NCBI RefSeq assembly: GCF_021655115.1
Contig: NZ_PPXY01000047.1
Coordinates: forward strand, 1-64,000
Length of the DNA stretch: 64,000 nt
Reading direction: 5' to 3'
Origin: Clostridium sp. Cult3
GTDB taxonomy: Bacteria > Bacillota > Clostridia > Tissierellales > Tepidimicrobiaceae
Below are positions 9,891-19,784 of this stretch, one piece after another. Each line of letters starts with the position of its first letter. The first letter of the stretch is position 1. The notes beneath the pieces are model-generated. The model was given only the letters and a program-made list of their open reading frames with translations. It did not search any database and was not told the origin of the DNA. The translations under genes were made by a program, and so were the position numbers.

Positions 9891-10808
9891 CTATTCCAAC
9901 TCATCTACTACTACCTCATCGGAATTAAGTATACTTATCTTATTGTTCCCTTCCCCATATACTAATTCGCCTTTAGCATTAAGGAATTCTTCATCACTAT
10001 TCTCCAAGATACTCCACTTAGCATTGCCTCTTAACATTTCCTCATCGTTTACAAATGCACTTATTCTTGCATCAATATTTTTGCCTAATCTAATCTTAAT
10101 CCGATCTACACTGTCTATAATCCAATCTGTTTTAATACTATCTACTATTAATTGTAAATTACCTCCTCCGTTGATTTCCACCTTCTTGTTTTCTGGTATT
10201 ATAAGGCTGAAATCATGAGCATGAACATTATAAGCTCTATTACTATGAGCCGCTCTATCAGCAAAGGAGATGTATAGAGTATCCCCTATTATGTTATCTA
10301 CCAAATATTCATCGTTTAATAGTTCTTTAGCCTTTTCTTCACTATCCGTCGTTATATCTAATGAACCGGTAGTAGCTATTTTGCTACCTTCTTCTGTTCT
10401 AATACTTAAATCAGAGTAATTAGGAGAACTTATTACTATTTTTTTGATATTATCATCAACTGCTACTTCACTATAAGGTATTTGGTAACTAAAGGTTTGA
10501 GAAGCTACCATAGTATTAAATCTCTCCATCACACCTGTTTCAATAAGCCCGTATATTGCTAGGTTTATTCCAACTATTATCAATACGATAAATATGCTAA
10601 ATACATCATATTTTATATTTATATCTTCATCTTTATATCTGTAACTATACCAAAGTATTTCTCCACCTAATAAGAACAATATGGCTGGCCAAAATTTAAT
10701 TCCCAATTCTACTGCAGACACCTTGTTTATCTGAGAGATGAATATTAAAATACCAAAGGCAATTAATACAAGGGCCATTGAAATTGTTCCTACTCGTCTC
10801 TTTTGCAT
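9891..10808 (-). CDS. Membrane protein with LiaI/LiaF-like helices and an extracytoplasmic beta domain
   Basis: 305 residues. Three hydrophobic segments near the N-terminus (about 8-28, 34-50 and 70-92), in the style of the LiaI/LiaF DUF5668 group, are followed by about 200 polar residues rich in repeating short beta-strand patterns, similar to adhesin-like (DUF4097) domains. It overlaps the previous gene by 19 bp and is the last gene of an ECF sigma operon. I infer a role in sensing or responding to envelope stress, since LiaF-like proteins do this elsewhere; nothing here proves it. Confidence 0.65.
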   Translation of the reverse strand: MQKRRVGTISMALVLIAFGILIFISQINKVSAVELGIKFWPAILFLLGGEILWYSYRYKDEDINIKYDVFSIFIVLIIVGINLAIYGLIETGVMERFNTMVASQTFSYQIPYSEVAVDDNIKKIVISSPNYSDLSIRTEEGSKIATTGSLDITTDSEEKAKELLNDEYLVDNIIGDTLYISFADRAAHSNRAYNVHAHDFSLIIPENKKVEINGGGNLQLIVDSIKTDWIIDSVDRIKIRLGKNIDARISAFVNDEEMLRGNAKWSILENSDEEFLNAKGELVYGEGNNKISILNSDEVVVDELE

Positions 10809-11575
10809 TTTTCTTCACCTTCCTCTTGTTCTTCATTCTTTTTGTTTTTAGCCAGTAGTTTAATACCTCCAACTATAAATATAATAGATACTATTGAAGT
10901 TTGGATATAGTTTCTTATTTCATGAGGAATTAAAGGATATAATATACGCTCAATTATAATTAATATTCCTATTGCGATAAGTCCATAACCTATCCATTCC
11001 GACTTTATATTTGCCAGAACAAATCCAACATGTTCATCTTCTTTTTCAATACTATCTTCATTAAAAGAATGTAATGCATCAAAGAAACTATAGAACCAAA
11101 TCAAGGGTAATACAAACAAAAATAATGATAGACCCAACCATCCCATGAAGAATATGGTAAATAAAAAAGCACCCATTATTGCTAATCCCTTTTTTTGATA
11201 ACCTAGATACATATGGCCTGCACCAGGTATGATGGACAAAGCCATTGTAATGGTTTTTTTATTGGATTGTTTAATTTTATTCATATCTTGATATTCTCCT
11301 CCCTCTACTCCATCTACATATTGGGATGGAATGAATCTTTTTCTTAAAGAAAAAGCATCCAGTAATGCTACAAGCCATATTACAGGCAAAGCAAAAGCCA
11401 ATAATATGAAAAAACTATCATTATACGTGATAAATGCTAAACCTGTCACACCTACTATTGCGCCAAAGAATACCATAAGAAATATTACAGCTCTATCGGC
11501 AAACCCTAAGTAAAAATGGGATAAACCTGGTATAAAAGACAGTAAAAAAGTTATAAATTTACTTTTTTCTTTCAT
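10790..11575 (-). CDS. Multi-pass membrane protein of the sigma operon
   Basis: 261 residues from ATG 11575, which overlaps the anti-sigma stop (ATGA) and has AAGGAGG 7 bases upstream. The sequence holds a duplicated module: FLLSFIPGLSHFYLGF near 10-25 and ALSIIPGAGHMYLGY near 105-120, each followed by two hydrophobic helices and a similar Leu/Asp-Ala-Phe end, i.e. a tandem TM2-like (Pro-Gly-x-Gly/Ser-His-x-Tyr-Leu-Gly) repeat. A further pair of helices precedes the charged C-terminus. Function unknown. Confidence 0.7.
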   Translation of the reverse strand: MKEKSKFITFLLSFIPGLSHFYLGFADRAVIFLMVFFGAIVGVTGLAFITYNDSFFILLAFALPVIWLVALLDAFSLRKRFIPSQYVDGVEGGEYQDMNKIKQSNKKTITMALSIIPGAGHMYLGYQKKGLAIMGAFLFTIFFMGWLGLSLFLFVLPLIWFYSFFDALHSFNEDSIEKEDEHVGFVLANIKSEWIGYGLIAIGILIIIERILYPLIPHEIRNYIQTSIVSIIFIVGGIKLLAKNKKNEEQEEGEEKCKRDE

Positions 11576-12060
11576 CTTAATTCCTCCTTGCAATTAGATA
11601 TTCCAAAACTATCAATAAAATTAGACGTTTTGTTTACGATTTTTCCAGATATATCTGCTATTATATTTGGGGTATTTATATTAGGTTTTTCTACTACTGA
11701 CTTACCAATATGAGGTACCATATCTACCAACCCACTATAAAACCCTCCTAATGTTAAAACTATAGCCACAGAAGCCACTGCTATATAGTAGGTAAACATA
11801 TCGCTTAATCTTGTATCAATTTTTTTCACTTTAGTCTTTGGTTTATACTGTATATTTTTAATGCTATCCATTACATCAGCTGTAAAGTTTAATGAAATGG
11901 ATTCTTCTGCTCTATCCGCTTCCTCTTTATCTATGAGAGAAAGAAAAGTATCCATACATTTATCACATGTATATAGATGTTCTTCCATTTCAGCTTGTTT
12001 TTCATCTGAAAAAACTTTTTCCTTATAGAAAATCCACTCTATATCATCATAATGTTTCAT
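11572..12060 (-). CDS. Zinc-finger anti-sigma factor
   Basis: 162 residues. The N-terminus carries the ZAS zinc signature His-x3-Cys-x2-Cys in EEHLYTCDKC (near 26-36), and a single hydrophobic helix sits at about 88-107, placing the C-terminal 55 residues outside the cell. This is the standard layout of anti-sigma factors that hold an ECF sigma at the membrane. Start at ATG 12060 with GAGGG 7 bases upstream; the gene overlaps the sigma gene by 14 bp. Confidence 0.88.
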   Translation of the reverse strand: MKHYDDIEWIFYKEKVFSDEKQAEMEEHLYTCDKCMDTFLSLIDKEEADRAEESISLNFTADVMDSIKNIQYKPKTKVKKIDTRLSDMFTYYIAVASVAIVLTLGGFYSGLVDMVPHIGKSVVEKPNINTPNIIADISGKIVNKTSNFIDSFGISNCKEELR

Positions 12061-12613
12061 CACTCTCTTCCCTCCATTTCTCTCTTAGTAGATTCCGTCC
12101 TCGATAAAGTCTTGAAGCTATGGTCTTTTCAGTAGTCCCTTCCTCTTTTGCAATTTCTTCATAAGACTTTTCCTCAAAATAAAACTTGATTATTGCATTT
12201 TCATATATATCCGGTATGCTTTTACATACCTTACGGATTTTTTGTTGTTTCTCTTTTTCTATCAATATATCTTCTGGTGTTTTAAAATCAGATAAACCTA
12301 CTCTATCAATTACAATTTCAGTATTTTCCATTACCTGTTCCTTAAATTTTGCTTTCTTTTTCCTTTTCCAGTCTATGGATTTATTTGCTGCAATCCTACC
12401 TATCCATCCTTTAAAATTGTCAAACTTATATTCTGGAAGGGAAATATAGATCTGTAAGAAAACTTCTTGGGCTATATTCTCAGCTTCATTATGATCCTTA
12501 ATAAACTTCAATATAATAGCAAATATATATCCTTTATATTTGTCTACTATTTTTTCAAATGCATCTTCCTTGCCTGATAGAGTCTGCTTTATCAATTCAT
12601 TATCTAAATCCAT
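12047..12613 (-). CDS. ECF-family RNA polymerase sigma factor
   Basis: 188 residues from ATG 12613, chosen for the strong GGGAGG immediately upstream; a longer reading from 12760 would add 49 residues with no homology. Region 2 is at about 20-85 (DKYKGYIFAIILKFIKDHNEAENIAQEVFLQIY, in two parts), and region 4 has the helix-turn-helix at 140-180 (KSYEEIAKEEGTTEKTI, SRLYRGRNLL). It resembles SigW/SigV/SigX-like factors. First gene of a four-gene overlapping operon (sigma, anti-sigma, two membrane proteins). An inverted repeat CGTCTA/TAGACG lies at 12631-12648 in the leader; I could not identify an autoregulatory -35. Confidence 0.9.
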   Translation of the reverse strand: MDLDNELIKQTLSGKEDAFEKIVDKYKGYIFAIILKFIKDHNEAENIAQEVFLQIYISLPEYKFDNFKGWIGRIAANKSIDWKRKKKAKFKEQVMENTEIVIDRVGLSDFKTPEDILIEKEKQQKIRKVCKSIPDIYENAIIKFYFEEKSYEEIAKEEGTTEKTIASRLYRGRNLLREKWREESDETL

Positions 12614-12688
12614 ACCTCCCCTCCTTTCCCCGTCTACTAATATAGACGTAATAAAAAATAAAAATACTGCAAAAATATAATAGAAAAG

Positions 12689-12709
12689 GCCCTCGCCATT
12701 AACGAGAGC
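12689..12709 (-). terminator. Probable terminator of the ABC-M1 peptidase operon
   Basis: Hairpin with 7-bp arms (one G-T pair) at 12689-12695 and 12703-12709 and T-rich sequence after it on the minus strand. It is about 150 bp beyond the last permease stop, so the assignment is tentative. Confidence 0.4.
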
Positions 12710-12856
12710 TTTTAGATGAGGAAAATGATATCTCCTGAAACCATTGGAAAAACTATTCACTATTATAATAACATAACTGCCAAAGGGTATGGGAGCTTTA
12801 TTTATTATGTATATTTTCCGATGATCGTGGTTTTTAGAGGTTTTATTTTTCTACTA

Positions 12857-13594
12857 TTAAGCTGATCTTCTTGTCCCTTGGGGTTTAATTAAAATATTGC
12901 CTAAAACTAACCCTAAACCGATTAATGCAATGATCAATCTTTCCACCACAAAAAACATTGGAATGATAAATGCAGGTTCTTGCCCTGGCATCGTAGAAAT
13001 TGTCAGGGGAAAATGCTGATAAAAGTTGCTTCCAAACAAATCCAAGTGTTTTATCAAGGGGATTCTTTCTAATAAAAGCAATAAACCCATCAATCCATAG
13101 AGAGTGCCAATATGCAATCGCCCCAATAACATCCCCACACCTAAAATAAATAGCATTGCAGGCAGTAATGTTAATAGGGCAGGTAGTAGAAAGGTACTAA
13201 AATCGGTAAAACGAAAAATCTTGATATAAAACAGTGCGCTAATACCTATGGTAACAAGGGCAATAATAACAAATCCCATAATTACCGCACAACAACGTAA
13301 AAACATTAACCTTGTTGGATTTGTGGGCATAGTATTGATTATTTTCTGCACCTGCTTTTCCTTTCGTGTATAGAAAAAGGTAATCAAAAATACCAGTGTA
13401 ACCGATAGCAAAGGCATCATTTTAGACAAAAACCAACCATAGCTCCAGGCAGAAAAGGGAGCTGTATTGGCTATTCCAAGTATAATATCGCCGCTTAAAA
13501 CACTATAGGCATATAGAGATATAACAATCAACAGTCCGAAAAAGAATTTATTGACCAATAAACGTCGTAGTTCATACATGAATATTTTATTCAA
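12857..13594 (-). CDS. ABC exporter permease (second permease of the M1-peptidase transporter)
   Basis: 245-residue membrane protein with about six helices, starting MNKIFMYELRRLLVNKFF, an amphipathic start very like that of its neighbour (YLKVELRRLLLDP). TTG 13594 has GGAGG 9 bases upstream, inside the end of the neighbouring gene, and overlaps it by 8 bp; ATG 13579 is an alternative. Third gene of the ATPase, permease-peptidase, permease cluster. Substrate unknown. Confidence 0.78.
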   Translation of the reverse strand: MNKIFMYELRRLLVNKFFFGLLIVISLYAYSVLSGDIILGIANTAPFSAWSYGWFLSKMMPLLSVTLVFLITFFYTRKEKQVQKIINTMPTNPTRLMFLRCCAVIMGFVIIALVTIGISALFYIKIFRFTDFSTFLLPALLTLLPAMLFILGVGMLLGRLHIGTLYGLMGLLLLLERIPLIKHLDLFGSNFYQHFPLTISTMPGQEPAFIIPMFFVVERLIIALIGLGLVLGNILIKPQGTRRSA

Positions 13595-15773
13595 GTTCTA
13601 ACGCCTCCTTTGTTAATCCACAGGCTGATAAAAAATCCTGATAAGTTAATGTAGGGTTATGAGAAATAGACTTGGTCTTATAAAGCTGACTCATGATCTC
13701 ATCCATTTTTTCTTCGCCTCCAACCAGCTCTGCTGCCTTGAGGATTTTAAGGGGCATTACACAGTATTTCTTAACTCTTCGTTCATTCTCTCTAATTCGA
13801 GATACATATTGTTCCGGTAGCAGATCCATATACTGAGGATTTCGATGATAAAAGTTGTTTTTCATATTTTTAAACTCTGATTTCCACACATCAACATAAT
13901 GAGTATTGGCATATTCTTCACCGTATTTTTCTTTCATCATTCGGTAAGTAGTATATACAGTAAAGCCTTCGCTTGTCCATTCCGGGTCACCATCAGGATC
14001 ATATTCCCCTTCAAAGCCAACACTGAGGCCCCACCATTGGTGTACAATTTCGTGAGCCATAACCTCTTGTCCTGATGCCCCTCGTAATGGATCATTTAAG
14101 GTATCTTCCGCAAAGGTAGTCTCGCCGAAAACACTCATCCCTCCACCAGCATAGCCACCAAACATGGTTGCTGAAAGCTGAAGTAGCGTAATATGATCAT
14201 CTTCACTGCTCCTAAGGAGCCCATATTTTTCTGTGCAAAAATCCATAACCTCTTTTAAAGTATCTTCAATTCCATACTTAACCATCACAGGTTCACTTTT
14301 ACGACTGTAATAAAAATCCGCAGTCATATCCTTGGCGACAACTCTTAGTTTTAAATAGTCAGCTGCATACATATATATCATGGAGTGATTATTTCGTTCA
14401 AGGTACCAGGTTTTAGTGTCATCATGATTATCAGTCAATAATTCTGCAGAGCCCTCCATCACCAAAGGCGTCATATAAGATGGAAGAATAATCTCAGCAG
14501 TATTCTTCATATCATAATGCCAATTACCAAGAAATAACGGAGTAAAGGATGACCCAGTAAGCATAATGAACTGACTACTTATTTCATCACCTGAAAGGAT
14601 CGAGGCTGAAGCACGCCACATTTGAGGGTAACCACCATATTCCACCACAAGCTCGATATCCTGTTCAGATGGCAGAACAAACCTTACCACCTTTGAAGTA
14701 TATAAATCATTATTTAAATCGGTAAAATTTATTGGAACTCCATTGGCAGTCATAGATTTAACTGTATAGCCACAGTCGATTTCAATGAAACATTCCAGTG
14801 TTCGTGCAGATTCATTCAAAAGTTGATAGATTGCTGTTCCCTGTTGGGTTCCCAAAACTGTATTCGGTTTAGCCTTTGTATGGATAGATTTTACTGTAAT
14901 ATTGCCTTGAAAATTACTATGGTTTCCATATTCCATAGGTGCGTGGTTGACAAAGGGTTGATTAATATATAGATAGACGGGAATAAGAATTAGAATCATT
15001 GCGATTATAGGAATGATAAATTTTTTTGAATTAATGATGAATGATTTGAAGATACCTTTTTCATACCGCCTAACGCATAAAAGGGAAAACATGTATAAGC
15101 CGGTTAACAACAAAAGCCAGAAAATTCGATTGTATGATGTAACTCGCAGGATTAAAGCATTTGAAAAAGCATCGGAGAATACAGGTACATTGGGGTTAAT
15201 CCATCTTAAAATAAAATTAGGCTGCACAGAACCACCAAAGGGTAAAAAGCCACATACGAGAAATAGGATAGCACTTAAATCAAAGCGTTGAACTATATTA
15301 TAAAAAATTGCCCCAAATAAAACCCCCATAATCAAGGATGGAATCAGGATAATGCCGTAGCTGGCAATATATGTTGGCAAAGAAAATAAATAACTCATCT
15401 TAACGATTGTAAAGGGTAAATAAATTAAGCTTACCAGTATCCCTGTTAGGAATGCCACAATAACTAGGGCCATCAGGCGCACAGCATTCATTATTAACGG
15501 TGAAACAATAACATCGGTCAATGAAGAGGTATTGTACTTATCGATTCGGTTAAATTGATAAATCGTAAAAAAACCGAACAAAATAGCTCCACCTAGTGCA
15601 CCAGCAAGGGCTGGATTAGCTACCCACATACTTGACCGTGTTCCATCAAAGGCTGGTTGATAAAAGCTGTAGCCTGCCAGGGGAATACAAATACTAAGAA
15701 GACAAACGAGCCATGTGCCTGGATCTAATAGCAGACGGCGCAATTCTACCTTTAGGTATGAAGAAAATTTCAT
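13587..15773 (-). CDS. ABC-2 permease fused to an M1-type metallopeptidase domain
   Basis: 728 residues. The first 270 residues hold about seven membrane helices of an ABC-2 permease, including one near 245-265. The remainder is predicted outside the membrane and resembles an M1 aminopeptidase: zinc motif HEIVH (near 563-567), followed by a Trp-Gly and the third ligand Glu in WTSEGF about 20 residues later, and a C-terminal helical part. This is the arrangement of the ABC transporter/M1-family fusion proteins found in Firmicutes. I infer that it cleaves an extracellular peptide or processes exported substrate. It overlaps the ATPase gene by 4 bp. Codons such as CGC and GGC are more frequent than in flanking genes. 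Confidence 0.87.
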   Translation of the reverse strand: MKFSSYLKVELRRLLLDPGTWLVCLLSICIPLAGYSFYQPAFDGTRSSMWVANPALAGALGGAILFGFFTIYQFNRIDKYNTSSLTDVIVSPLIMNAVRLMALVIVAFLTGILVSLIYLPFTIVKMSYLFSLPTYIASYGIILIPSLIMGVLFGAIFYNIVQRFDLSAILFLVCGFLPFGGSVQPNFILRWINPNVPVFSDAFSNALILRVTSYNRIFWLLLLTGLYMFSLLCVRRYEKGIFKSFIINSKKFIIPIIAMILILIPVYLYINQPFVNHAPMEYGNHSNFQGNITVKSIHTKAKPNTVLGTQQGTAIYQLLNESARTLECFIEIDCGYTVKSMTANGVPINFTDLNNDLYTSKVVRFVLPSEQDIELVVEYGGYPQMWRASASILSGDEISSQFIMLTGSSFTPLFLGNWHYDMKNTAEIILPSYMTPLVMEGSAELLTDNHDDTKTWYLERNNHSMIYMYAADYLKLRVVAKDMTADFYYSRKSEPVMVKYGIEDTLKEVMDFCTEKYGLLRSSEDDHITLLQLSATMFGGYAGGGMSVFGETTFAEDTLNDPLRGASGQEVMAHEIVHQWWGLSVGFEGEYDPDGDPEWTSEGFTVYTTYRMMKEKYGEEYANTHYVDVWKSEFKNMKNNFYHRNPQYMDLLPEQYVSRIRENERRVKKYCVMPLKILKAAELVGGEEKMDEIMSQLYKTKSISHNPTLTYQDFLSACGLTKEALELE

Positions 15774-16651
15774 TCTCTGACACCCGCTTTCACTTCAAGA
15801 AAATACATATATGCATCCTCAAGAGTTGGCTCTACCACATGACAAAAATCCGGAAGATGGTGGGCCACCAGCCGACTAACTAAACCGTTGGCGGTATTAA
15901 CCCGCGAGGTAATGTGAATCCCTTCCATGTTTTCGATATTTTCTATGCTATGAGCAGCTTCCATATAGGTACCAACATGACCTTGAGCCTGTTTAATTAA
16001 ATCCTCTGGAGAACCATCAAATAAGATCTCCCCACTATGTAAAATCAGCAAACGATCACAAATAGATTGTACATCCTCGATGATGTGGGTTGACAAAATC
16101 AGAAGCTTGTCCTGAGCTGTTCTTGAGAAGAGATTTCTGAAGTTCACACGCTCTTCAGGGTCAAGACCAACTGTGGGTTCATCGAATATGAGTAGCTGTG
16201 GATTTCCCAGCAAAGCTTGGGCAATTCCCAATCGCTGCCGTTGTCCACCGGAGAGAGTTCTGATCCGTACCTTCCTTTTTTCTTCTAAATTAGTTTGAGC
16301 AATTGCTTCATCAATTGCAATTTTGCTATTTTTAATACCCTTCAAGGCTGCTATATAGTCTAAAAACTGCCAAACTGTCAATTCATCGTAAATACCAAAG
16401 GACTGAGGAAGATATCCTAACATGGATTTAAGCTTTTGTTCTTGTTTTGTCAACGGAATTCCATCCAGTAAGATTTGTCCCTCCGTTGGCAAAAGTTCTG
16501 AAACCAAGAGTTTCATTAAGGTGCTTTTCCCTGCACCATTAGGTCCAATTAAGCCAATGAGACTAGGACTATTCATTTTAATATTAACATTTTTTAAAGC
16601 TTTTTTCCCCTTTGGATATGTCATTGTAAGGTTTTTTATCTCTAAGTCCAT
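15770..16651 (-). CDS. ABC exporter ATP-binding subunit (M1-peptidase transporter)
   Basis: 293 residues. Walker A GPNGAGKST near 36-44, signature LSGGQRQRL near 139-147, Walker B LLIFDEPTVGLD near 160-171, and the switch His in LSTHIIEDV. A C-terminal 80-residue extension follows, as in exporters of the BcrA/CcmA branch. First gene of the operon, with ribosome binding site GGGGGAGG and a promoter at 16725-16752. No regulator gene is adjacent on either side. Confidence 0.9.
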   Translation of the reverse strand: MDLEIKNLTMTYPKGKKALKNVNIKMNSPSLIGLIGPNGAGKSTLMKLLVSELLPTEGQILLDGIPLTKQEQKLKSMLGYLPQSFGIYDELTVWQFLDYIAALKGIKNSKIAIDEAIAQTNLEEKRKVRIRTLSGGQRQRLGIAQALLGNPQLLIFDEPTVGLDPEERVNFRNLFSRTAQDKLLILSTHIIEDVQSICDRLLILHSGEILFDGSPEDLIKQAQGHVGTYMEAAHSIENIENMEGIHITSRVNTANGLVSRLVAHHLPDFCHVVEPTLEDAYMYFLEVKAGVRE

Positions 16652-16683
16652 AAGCCTCCCCCTTTTTTTAAAATTATTAATAG

Positions 16684-16728
16684 GCTGTTATGTTGATATT
16701 AAGGATGTTGAGCTATTATGTTAAATTA
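16684..16728. repeat. Two direct repeats downstream of the ABC-M1 promoter
   Basis: GCTGTTATGTTGATATT (16684-16700) and GCTATTATGTTAAATTA (16712-16728), 28 bp apart centre to centre; one overlaps the -10. The placement fits a regulator-binding site in the leader of the ATPase gene. The regulator is not in the neighbourhood. Confidence 0.4.
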
Positions 16729-16752
16729 TACCTCAGCTACCAACAATGTCAA
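16725..16752 (-). promoter_or_regulatory. Promoter of the ABC-M1 peptidase operon
   Basis: Minus strand: TTGACA (16747-16752), 16-bp spacer, TATAAT (16725-16730); both hexamers are consensus. Confidence 0.75.
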
Positions 16753-16822
16753 GTTCTTGTAGGGAATAGCTGTAACATATATACATCAGGGTTTAAACTT
16801 TCTTCAACTATTCAATCTGTTT

Positions 16823-17359
16823 TTATGCTCCGTACCTTTTTAACCTTCCTTCATAGATTAGGTTTAATTCCTTGCACTTCCTAAAATCCCTAGGGGATGT
16901 TAGGGATGGTGGTTTGTGAAATAGCTCTATACCACTACTATCCAATAAACTAGCTACAAATTGAGAACAAAAATAATTGTATCTTCTTTCTATGGGCATA
17001 TTAAATACTACACCAAATAGCCCTAACAGATTGTATCCATACTTGTCCCTATTTTTCTTAAATTTATTTAATTCCTTCTCCAGCCTTTTATATTGAGTAT
17101 CCTTTAATCTTAAGGAATATACTCTACATCTGGTTTCTGGAAACCTAGCATAGGTACCATTTATTATATCTTCTTTGACAAACCCTCCGAATACGGGATT
17201 AGAAGGTTTTATTCTACCAAAACTATATAACTCCCTGAGATCCGCATCCAATGCAATTGATACATGAGTATAAGGCTCTTTCGTATATATATTGATACAT
17301 TTAGATAACAGAGAACCGCTGTAAGTAAGTAATATATATATTGTATGATCCTTTGCCAT
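16823..17359 (-). CDS. Permuted papain-like (NlpC/P60 superfamily, YiiX-like) protein
   Basis: 178 residues from ATG 17359, which has GAGGTGG 7 bases upstream. A conserved His comes early (YTHVSIALD, about 32-40) and a Cys late (YNYFCSQFVASLL, about 128-140). This His-before-Cys order is characteristic of the circularly permuted NlpC/P60 branch (YiiX/YaeF type), some members of which act on lipids or acylated substrates rather than peptidoglycan. No signal peptide is visible, so it is probably cytosolic. Stand-alone gene. Confidence 0.65.
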   Translation of the reverse strand: MAKDHTIYILLTYSGSLLSKCINIYTKEPYTHVSIALDADLRELYSFGRIKPSNPVFGGFVKEDIINGTYARFPETRCRVYSLRLKDTQYKRLEKELNKFKKNRDKYGYNLLGLFGVVFNMPIERRYNYFCSQFVASLLDSSGIELFHKPPSLTSPRDFRKCKELNLIYEGRLKRYGA

Positions 17360-17474
17360 AGTCAATCCACCTCTATTATTATAATTTTTATCACAACTAT
17401 TAATTATAACGGAAAATAATATAAAAGTACTGCAAAAAAATTTTCCAACTGGATATTTTATTGTAAATATAAAA

Positions 17475-17498
17475 AACCTCTGAGTTTCCTCAGAGGTT
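17475..17498 (-). terminator. Terminator of groES-groEL
   Basis: 10-bp perfect arms (17475-17484, 17489-17498) with a T tract on the minus strand, directly after the groEL stop. Confidence 0.88.
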
Positions 17499-17506
17499 TT
17501 ATGTTA

Positions 17507-19156
<1,650 letters not shown>

Positions 19157-19176
19157 TTATTTCAAACTTATATACT

Positions 19177-19198
19177 GGCGACCAAATATCGCCCCTAC
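19177..19198. repeat. Palindromic repeat, copy 1 (groES-groEL gap)
   Basis: A GGCGA-N7-TCGCC hairpin followed by CCTAC. It matches 19 of 22 positions with 52770-52791 in the secA/prfB gap. No coding sequence overlaps it. Confidence 0.5.
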
Positions 19199-19211
19199 TA
19201 TCCACGATAAA

Positions 19212-19493
19212 CTATTCCACTACTGCTAGAATATCGTTTAGTTTAAGTATTGTATATTCTTCCCCGTCGATTTTAACTTCTGTTCCAGCATATTGGGAGA
19301 ATATAACTGTATCTCCTTCTTTGATTTGATCTTTTTTCTTTTCATCGTTTAATATGTCAGCACCTATAGCCATAACTTTTGCCATTTGTGGTTGTTCTTT
19401 AGCACTACTTGGAAGAACTATACCACTTTTAGTCTTTTCTTCAGCCTCAACTTTTTTAATAACAACTCTGTCACCTAATGGTTTAAGGTTCAT
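19212..19493 (-). CDS. groS: Co-chaperonin GroES (10 kDa)
   Basis: 93 residues. Begins [13 protein letters not shown] with the mobile loop [15 protein letters not shown] (about 21-35) that docks on GroEL, and ends with the [14 protein letters not shown] core. Ribosome binding site GGAGGG upstream. First gene of the operon, with CIRCE 45-70 bp upstream of the ATG. Confidence 0.97.
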   Translation of the reverse strand: MNLKPLGDRVVIKKVEAEEKTKSGIVLPSSAKEQPQMAKVMAIGADILNDEKKKDQIKEGDTVIFSQYAGTEVKIDGEEYTILKLNDILAVVE

Positions 19494-19538
19494 ACTATAT
19501 GCCCTCCTTATATTTTAATCTAATTTCTTTCCATTTTA

Positions 19539-19565
19539 TTAGCACTCGACGTTACTGAGTGCTAA
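19539..19565 (-). promoter_or_regulatory. CIRCE operator (HrcA binding site)
   Basis: TTAGCACTC-N9-GAGTGCTAA, a perfect match to the CIRCE consensus. HrcA itself is not in the window. A plausible promoter (TTGATT, 17 bp, TAACAT) lies just upstream on the minus strand. Confidence 0.97.
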
Positions 19566-19604
19566 TGTGTACAATTTATATGTTACTTAATTAGAATAAT
19601 AGAA

Positions 19605-19760
19605 TCAAGTCTTGGATTTCCTTATATTTCCGTTTATTGTTCTATTTTTCACTTTTAGGTTTGTTTTTCTTTTCTTCTTATTGAATTTCTTGTATTTTCT
19701 ATCACTATCTATTATCTTTCTCTTTTTTGCCTTTTTATATCCTAAAAAAAAGGCCCTCAT
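19605..19760 (-). CDS. Possible 51-residue, highly basic small protein
   Basis: ATG 19760 opens a 51-codon frame ending in TGA at 19605-19607. The product would contain 16 Lys and 6 Arg (about 43% basic), starting MRAFFLGYKKAKKRK. Against it: the start lies inside the terminator of the permease gene, the ribosome binding site (AGGG) is weak, and a purine-rich strand gives Lys-rich frames by chance. It ends within the groES promoter region. No family recognised. Confidence 0.25.
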   Translation of the reverse strand: MRAFFLGYKKAKKRKIIDSDRKYKKFNKKKRKTNLKVKNRTINGNIRKSKT

Positions 19761-19771
19761 ATACCAGGACC
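19744..19771 (-). terminator. Terminator of the BceB-like permease gene
   Basis: Short G+C hairpin (19752-19757 with 19766-19771, one G-T pair) followed on the minus strand by eight T residues (19744-19751). Confidence 0.7.
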
Positions 19772-19784
19772 CTAAACATATATA

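Noticed and set aside
12047-12760. Longer ECF sigma reading starting at 12760
   Set aside because: The added 49 residues are unlike sigma region 1 or 2, and GGGAGG stands before ATG 12613.
16687-16884. Small plus-strand frames between the ABC-M1 ATPase and the papain-like gene
   Set aside because: They cross the promoter and the end of the neighbouring gene, with no Shine-Dalgarno.
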